Positions 57,889 to 64,000 of a stretch of DNA of 64,000 nucleotides are shown in pieces; position 1 is the stretch's first letter; each line of letters opens with the position of its first letter. The notes under the pieces are model-generated. The model was not told the origin of the DNA. It saw only the letters and a list, made by a program, of their open reading frames with translations, and made no database searches. The DNA is from Primula veris (lineage: Eukaryota; Streptophyta; Magnoliopsida; Ericales; Primulaceae), in contig OY821745.1 of the NCBI GenBank assembly GCA_963682055.1, positions 1,991,501 through 2,055,500 of the forward strand, read 5' to 3'. The position numbers and the translations under genes were made by a program.

Positions 57889-58947
57889 ACGAATTTTAGT
57901 GGAAAAGTAATTCGAATGTGTTCGCAGCCAGGATATAATTGTACACCTAAGATGACTATTCTCAGTCATCAATCATGACAAAGTCTTGAACAAAAAATAA
58001 AAATCATGACAAAGTTAATTGTATAGGAAAAGGACCGCTGTTGATTAATTTACTAGCGAAAAACCAGTTTAAGACCACTTCCCTAGAAAGAAGAAATCAG
58101 AAAACTAGCCAAGTAATATTAAATCAGTTGAAATCTATAATAATTTTATTTTATCAAGTTGCAATAGAAAAACCAAACATATAACTCAAAGAAAAGTAGA
58201 TATCAGCCAACACCAGTAAGAAACTCCTCAAATGGTTATCTTTTTAAACTCCGTCGATATAGTGTATGCTCAATTTCTTTTCTTTTTTCCTTCTTTTTTT
58301 GGTACAAGTATATGCTCAGTTTCAAGGGAGAACATTTTGCCTCAATGTTTTTGCAATCCAATGAGCTGTTCTATTCCACAATGTCATACACTTGAGTTAA
58401 AATTTCTGCATTTTAGAAGTATGGTCTAAATTTCTGATTTTCTCACATGTGAATGAGATATGCCAATTTAATGATTTCTTTAAATTAACTGAATTAATTA
58501 CCGCTTTCGAGTCTGGTTTTTACCAAGTGAATAATTTTTTGAAAAGCAAATGTTTTTCCGACTACTAAGTGAATACGTGCAAATTTACAACAACAAAAAA
58601 CGTGGAAATTTACAACGATGGTCACAAATCATATTATAACCCTTGTATTTCCTAAAACTAACTCCCATATGTATATCAAATGAAAACTCTGAATTGGAGG
58701 CAATGTCGCAGTTTAATATCGCGATTGTTCTCGGCATGGTTTCCATCCTTGATTTGGATTCATTCTTGATTGTCTTGCTTGCTGCATTATATACCTTCGG
58801 CGTTTTCTAGCTCCAACAGTAACTCGCAACTGTAACTAACCATCTCGTTTGCATAATTGCATGGGGAGAAACGTTTTGTTGTTACCAAATGAAGTAATGA
58901 ACCAATAGGAAGTTAAGATCCAAAAATAGTTAATTTCGAAAACAAAG

Positions 58948-59442
58948 CAGTGTTTTAAATAGCGTTATCGCTATCGTAGCGTTTTTTCGAGAGAAACGCT
59001 AAAAGCGCTAATAGCGTTGCTATATAGCGCTTTGCGGTGTATTTTTTTTTGCCTAAATATGCACTAAACTTTAGAATATATAAAAAAAAAAAAAATGTAT
59101 AGTTATATTAGATAGTAATAAAAAAAAATCAAAAATATAAATTATTGTTGGTGAGTTTCGAACTTGGGTCTGCTGGAAATCACAGCAATGCCTTAACCAT
59201 TTGGACTACAGTCACTTTTATGAAAATTGCACAATATATATTTATTATTTAGATCCGCTGTTTTTTTTTAACTCGCTATTTACGCTTTTGGTCTAGAATT
59301 TCGCGCTTTTTGCGCTTTTGGTCCCATATAGCGCGATTTTAGCGCAATTCCACCCAAAATCGTGATTTTTCGTTACATTTTTTACCAAAAAAGCGCTATT
59401 TTGCACTACGTAACGCTATGTAGCGTGAATTTTAAAACAGAT
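58948..59442. mobile_element. hAT-type MITE with tRNA-like interior; empty site kept in copy 1
   Basis: 495 bases flanked by the perfect 8-base duplication AAACAAAG (58940-58947 and 59443-59450). Ends are CAGTGTTTTAAA and, inverted, ATCTGTTTTAAA. Copy 1 of the duplication has a single AAACAAAG at 51624-51631 without the insert, which defines the boundaries exactly. The interior is rich in AGCGCT/GCGCTTTT words and contains a tRNA-like stretch on the minus strand (about 59155-59215). It encodes no transposase. Confidence 0.9.
59155..59215 (-). other. tRNA-like (box A/box B) stretch inside the MITE
   Basis: Minus strand AATGGTTAAGGCATTG, then a 5-bp stem TGCTG/CAGCA around a 7-base loop, then CAAGTTCGAAACTC. 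This is like the D, anticodon and TpsiC regions of a tRNA, but acceptor and T stems do not pair and loop position 33 is not T. It is more likely a tRNA-derived relic than a functional gene. Confidence 0.4.
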
Positions 59443-59599
59443 AAACAAAGAGACAAAGAAACCCTCTACAACCAAAATAAGGCTGGCTAATACAAAGCCC
59501 AACGCTGAAAGGCCTATAACCAAAAGAGAAATACAAGGCTGAAGACCCATAATAAAGCTTAATTAAAAGGAAAACAACATTTAGTCGTTAGAGAACAAA

Positions 59600-60515
59600 A
59601 TATTTGTTAGTGTTGAATATTTGCTGGCAAATTTGGAAAGCTAGAAACGAAGCAGTTTTTAACGATGTTAAACCTAACATCGGAAACTTCTCATGTTGTT
59701 AAACAAGCCATACTGCAGAGTGTTACACAAAAGAGGATGACGCAAGTGTAAAAGACCGAATTGCGCCTAATTCTGGATGGTCGAAACCTTCACCCGGCTT
59801 CTCAAAGATAAATATTGATGCTTCCTTAAGCTACCGAGTCGTAGTGCAGGGGGTGAGTTACTAGTTCATGACCATGGACATGGCATAAGCTTCTGCAATT
59901 AAGAAAGATTTTTCGAGACCACTTTTATGTTGTCGGCGGTAATGCCATACGTTGCCCACCGTCGGTTACACGGTTAAATCGGCATATAGAGCTATTCGGA
60001 TCCGTAAACCGATAAAGTGTTGTACTCGGTTTGTTTGGGCTCATAATGTTCCTTCAAGATGTAGATTTATCTTTTGGCTAAGTTGTCTAAACCGTCTCTC
60101 TACTCTTGATCGTTTACAAAGAACGGGGTTGGTACAAGTGAACCGTTGCGAGTTTTGTTACCATCATTCCGAGACAAGAGACCACCTCTTCTTTGAATGT
60201 TCTTTCTCTCGGCGTATTTGGCGTATTATTCTATCAAAATCCGGTTTAGTAGCACAAAATGAAACTTGGAGTTTTTGGGTAAAATGGGCTAACGCTCACT
60301 TCAAATGTAGCACGGTGTCCGGCTCGTTAATTGGTATCATTATCGCTTCTACGGTCTATCGTATATGGCACGAAAACAATACTAGATTGTATCGAGAAAT
60401 CAAATCCACTCCTGAAAATATTATCAAGGAGATTGGAATGTTTGTTACGAGTAGATTGAATAAATTCAAAAATGTAAAAAATAATTCTAGAAATAAGTTT
60501 ATTTGTAATGCTTGA
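59600..60515 (+). pseudogene. LINE remnants in duplicate copy 2 (zf-RVT region open)
   Basis: Same composition as 51840-52690. The second part keeps a 187-codon open frame (59952-60515): GYTVKSAYRAIRIRKP, CRFIFWLSCLNRLSTLDRL, CEFCYHHSETRDHLFFEC, FSRRIWRII and IASTVYRIWHENN. These are the zf-RVT motifs (C-x2-C...HLFFEC...IW) of plant LINE reverse transcriptases. The catalytic RT domain is absent. Confidence 0.8.
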
Positions 60516-60663
60516 AGGTTAGGCCCATCATTCCTTCGATGAGGCGGTTTCTTTCCTACGAGGCGGTTTCTTTCCTACGACTTTGTTGTAGCCTTCGTGC
60601 ATTGTTTGAGCGTTTGGCTTTATATACACGCTTAATCTCCAAAGAAACAAAAAAGCTGCATAC

Positions 60664-61275
60664 AGTAAAAACTCGATAAAGTAATGTTCGATAAATTAAT
60701 AAACTCGCTAATATAATAATTTCTTCCGGTTCCAAGTTGGGTCAATGAAGTAAAGTAATATTCTCGTTAAATGCATTAAGTAATAAAAAAAATTGAATTC
60801 TTAAGGGGCCAATAAAAATATAAAGTAATAATTATTAAATTTTATAAAAAATATATATATAATGTAGACCAAAATTTTCAATCAATCAACAATAAAATCA
60901 CAATAATTATTTTAAAAAAAATTATATATCTATAGTTGATTTTATTTTTTTCACCTAAACCAAAATAAAGCTCATCCTTAACTTTTTGTAAAACTTGTAT
61001 AATTTTCGGAATATTTTGCTCGTGTTGGAGCAAGTAGTTGCTTAAGGTGACTATTGATTGAAATGACTCATTTGACAACACATTTGGGATAACGCTACTA
61101 TCATTTGGTTTCGGATCATTTTCATCATCCTTGTTCATTATCGATTGAATAATTTCTACATTCAAATAATATTTGTAGTGTCTTTTGATTTTTCTTATCA
61201 CATATACAATGTATATATGTTATATTGGAAAACTCTATTTAAAATAATTTATTCATTTATTGATAAATTAATAAA
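60664..61275 (-). mobile_element. pogo/Lemi1-like remnant in duplicate copy 2
   Basis: Starts CAGTAAAAACTCGATAAAGTAAT with a second GTTCGATAAATTAATAAACTCGC. The minus-strand frame 61201-60878 is the counterpart of 53345-53043 with about ten substitutions, most of them retaining similar residues. Confidence 0.45.
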
Positions 61276-61556
61276 TTTGTTAAATGAATAATTTTTTCCG
61301 GTCTCAAATGTATTACATATTCAAGAATTAAATTACATACTCATATTTATTATGCCAATACATTTAACATGGGTGGAGAATAAAGAAATAGATGTAAACG
61401 TAACTCCATATAAATCAATGTGGGCATTCAAGTTAATTATAAATCTTCTTATGGTAACTTCTGATTATTATTAAATAGTACACAACCCGCCAACCTATAT
61501 AAAATTCGAAGGGAATTAGTTTAGTTGTAAGGGAATATTAGGGAATAATGCTAATG

Positions 61557-62655
61557 AGCCAGATAGACTCAATCAGATTCTCAAAACACTAGTCCTTAAT
61601 ATAAATTTATAATTTTATTTTCACCCCGAAATTTAAGAGTCTGTTATTCGGCCATATATTTAATTAATATTTAACTTTAGGATAGTCTCAAATAGGGTTC
61701 TATAATATTATATTTGAGTTTTTATTTTGTTGAATCGCCAAATAAAATATATTAAAATCATTAAAGTTTTAAATATTTTTAATTAATATTTAAGTTTAGG
61801 TTAGTCTCAAATAGGGTTCTATAATATTATATTTGAGTTTTTATTTTGTTGAATCGTCAAATAAAATATATTAAAATCATTAAAATTTTAAATATTTTAA
61901 ATTAAAATTTAAGTTTATGGTAGTCTCAACTAGGGTTTTATAAATATTATATTTGAAGTTTTATTTTTGTTTTGTTTGGGTGTTAAAAGAATTTTAAAAA
62001 TTACATAAAAGACTATATGGTAATCAGTCTGGTTGAGTCAGTCTGATTCTATAACATTACTGAATATTAGGTGACTTTGGGGGATTTAAATAGAAGAATT
62101 TAGATAAGAAGCGGGTGACTTTAGTATATGTTTTAATTATCAATAATGTTATAAAGTCAGACTGTTTCAACCAGACTGATTACCAGACAGTCTTTTATGT
62201 AATTTTTAAAATTCTTTTGACACCCAAGTAAAACAAAAATAAAACCTCAAATATAATATTTATGGAACTCTGGTTGAGACTACCCTAAACTTAAATATTA
62301 ATTAAAAATATTTAAAATTTTAATGATTTTAATATATTTTATTTGACGATTCAATAAAATAAAAACTCAAATATAATATTATATAACCCTATTTCAAACT
62401 ACCCTAAACTTAAATATTAATTAAAAATATTTAAAATGTTAATGATTTTAATATATTTTATTTGACGATTTAACAAAATAAATACTCAAATATTATATTA
62501 TATAACCCTATTTGAGACTACCCTAAACTTAAATATTAATTAAAAATATTAAATATATGGCCGAATAGCAGACTCTTAAATTTCGGGGTGAAAATAAAAA
62601 TCTAAATTTATATTAAGAACTAGTGTGTTGAGAGTCTGATTGAGTCTATCTGGCT
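61557..62655. repeat. Inverted repeat: ~500-bp arms with 84-bp spacer
   Basis: Left arm 61557-62059 and right arm 62144-62655 are near-identical in inverted orientation. Outer ends read AGCCAGATAGACTCAATCAGA; inner ends read TAATGTTATARARTCAGACTG. Each arm contains three tandem units of about 120 bases (each with TAGTCTCAAATAGGGTT-type core). The spacer (AGGTGACTTTGGGGGATTT...TATATGTTTTAATTAT) is ancestral sequence also present in duplicate copy 1 without arms. Confidence 0.88.
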
Positions 62656-62795
62656 AATTAGTATGTTATGATATTATTCTATTACATGCGTAAGATAACT
62701 TTTCTTTGGATCAATGCTGATGAAGTCAATGATAACTTAGTATATCTTCCTTTTAACTAAATTATGTTGTAAACTAGATATTAAATGAATAAGAT

Positions 62796-64000
62796 GACTT
62801 TTCGTTGGATCAATTTTGATTAAGTCGTAACTAAACAAATGTGTTTTATGAAAATACGTGCAACTTTGAACATTAAATTTTTCATATTAAAATTACCGAA
62901 ATGAAAAAATTAAAAATTCCATCATATAGTTCTAACCATGAACTACGTGATTAACTTTTGAAATAATTTTTTTCGGCAATCTAGATATGAAAAAATTATC
63001 GATCAAGGTTGCACGTATTTTCGTAGTGGATATATGTTTAGGCATGGATGGAGTAGAATCTAATACCAGGCTATACGAATGCAATTCTGGAAAAATGAAT
63101 TTGAAATCCATAATGCTTATTTGAAGGGCATCATTATCTGCATATGAATTTGAGAAAGAAGGAACTGAACATTGGTGATAGTATCCTTGCAAAACAAAAT
63201 TTTAAAATTGAAACTTTTTGAAAGTGACACAAAAAGATACGTAAAACAAACGGGGTTAACAAACAACCAAATCATTGTTTATGCATATATAATAGGATAA
63301 AATATACTGTATCTAGTAAATAAGTATTGATTAGTTTTGATGAACTTACATTGATTGAAACCAAAGAAAACCATTCAGATGAGAAAAATGGGGATGGATA
63401 AATACAGGAGTGGTCGAGTGGGTAAACTTTAAATTTAAAAAATAATGGCGCCTAGAATTTGGAAAATTTTAAATTTGGTGTTTGGATTTCATTTCTTATA
63501 TTTATTAAATACAAAAAGACTATAATTTTGTGATATCTAAGAAACATAAAAAAAAGTCACGAAATAAATTTATTTACAGTATTACAATATACTCTGTAAG
63601 AGAAACAATGCATTCAAAAGTAGAAAAATGTTCAAACAATTTAATATTATACTTAAACAAATAGTTGTTATATATATATATGTATACTATTCCTCATATA
63701 TATAAAAATTATTTTACTAATATGGCAACTAGAATTCAGAACTACGCATTAAATTAAGAATAATTTTATATCTCACAACAAAGTAGTTGCAAGAATATAT
63801 TTAATTTGGAACTATATAATTTAACTTAAAAAGTTTAGCATTTCATATCAAATTCTAAAAAACTTTATTCTAGCAACGTAGTGAATAATGATGTCAAAAT
63901 ACTAGGCTACTAACATCAAAATTTCCACTTTGTTGTTAAAAACACACCAACCGGGAACAAAATACAGTGAGTTGTTAAAACTCTACATTTCAGCATCAAA
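62796..64000. other. AT-rich intergenic region at the right edge
   Basis: About 1.2 kb, very AT-rich, with no recognised gene or mobile element. A short TA-rich run lies near 63670-63690. The open frame at 62932-63192 shows no known motif. Confidence 0.45.

Larger units (their letters stand above)
58140..62795 (+). repeat. Duplicated segment, copy 2 (right of the chitinase gene)
   Basis: Direct repeat of 50828-54062, starting about 325 bases upstream of the chitinase ATG. It is longer because of a hAT-type MITE (58948-59442) and a pair of inverted ~500-base arms (61557-62059, 62144-62655) absent from copy 1. The end matches copy 1 up to AAACTAGAT...AAATGAATAAGA. Confidence 0.9.

Noticed and set aside
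57814..57972. N-terminal extension of the chitinase frame (53 extra codons)
   Set aside because: It covers the TATA box and leader; starting at 57813 gives a normal signal peptide.
1..64000. A novel multi-gene system or biosynthetic gene cluster
   Set aside because: Host genes belong to unrelated families with independent promoters, and no set of enzymes for one pathway is present; only the two DC1 genes are a tandem pair.

Overview
This is a 64 kb piece of a flowering-plant nuclear genome, from a core eudicot of unresolved family. The base composition is AT-rich, host genes have GT-AG introns, and several kinds of plant retrotransposon and DNA transposon are present. I saw no CRISPR array, operon, rRNA gene, confident tRNA gene, or organellar insert. 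About ten percent of the window is host coding sequence; most of the rest is transposon sequence or AT-rich intergenic DNA.

Left part (1-18.8 kb). The window opens inside the 3' part of a Sirevirus-type Copia element (to about 4300): RNase H end, noncoding repeats, an extra 428-codon ORF, three purine tracts and a 3' LTR. Next come a tRNA-derived SINE (4739-4876) and a hAT-type MITE (4903-5252), both with clean target duplications. These lie beside the first two exons of a minus-strand SnRK1 gamma-subunit-like gene (5337-6483) whose remaining exons are not visible. The intronless LRR gene at 8242-9663 is a clear TOO MANY MOUTHS (TMM) homologue with a probable one-base frameshift at its 3' end. 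Further right are a 5'-truncated LINE (12846-13666), a retroelement ORF remnant (14868-15491), an LTR-like block with regularly spaced CGATCGGTCG boxes, and a second, damaged copy of the MITE.

Middle (19-47 kb). A four-exon RLCK/PTI1-like kinase gene (19143-28975, plus strand) carries a 6.9 kb intron that holds a Copia element (21011-26983) with both LTRs and gag-protease-integrase, but no reverse transcriptase. Two paralogous four-exon DC1-domain (Cys/His-rich) genes follow on the minus strand. The first (35440-30158) is interrupted in exon 2 by a solo LTR of the same Copia family. The second (47226-42585) reads intact, 805 codons. Between them lies a different, almost complete Copia element (36017-40848) with a tRNA-Met primer-binding site and internal stops.

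Right part (47-64 kb). A Ty3/Gypsy LTR (47928-49778) is followed by a three-exon class I-like chitinase gene (57813-55322, minus strand). A directly repeated segment of about 3 kb (50828-54062 and 58140-62795) flanks the chitinase. It contains decayed LINE and pogo-like sequences. Comparing its two copies exposes later insertions, including a 495-bp hAT-type MITE with its empty site preserved and a ~500-bp inverted-repeat pair.

The host genes belong to different processes (energy signalling, stomatal patterning, receptor-like signalling, DC1 stress/signalling proteins, chitin defence); nothing suggests they work as one system. I found no convincing new multi-gene system. The most informative signals are gene-transposon collisions (TMM tail, DC1 with solo LTR, split gamma-subunit gene, kinase intron) and several transposons whose boundaries can be set to the base.
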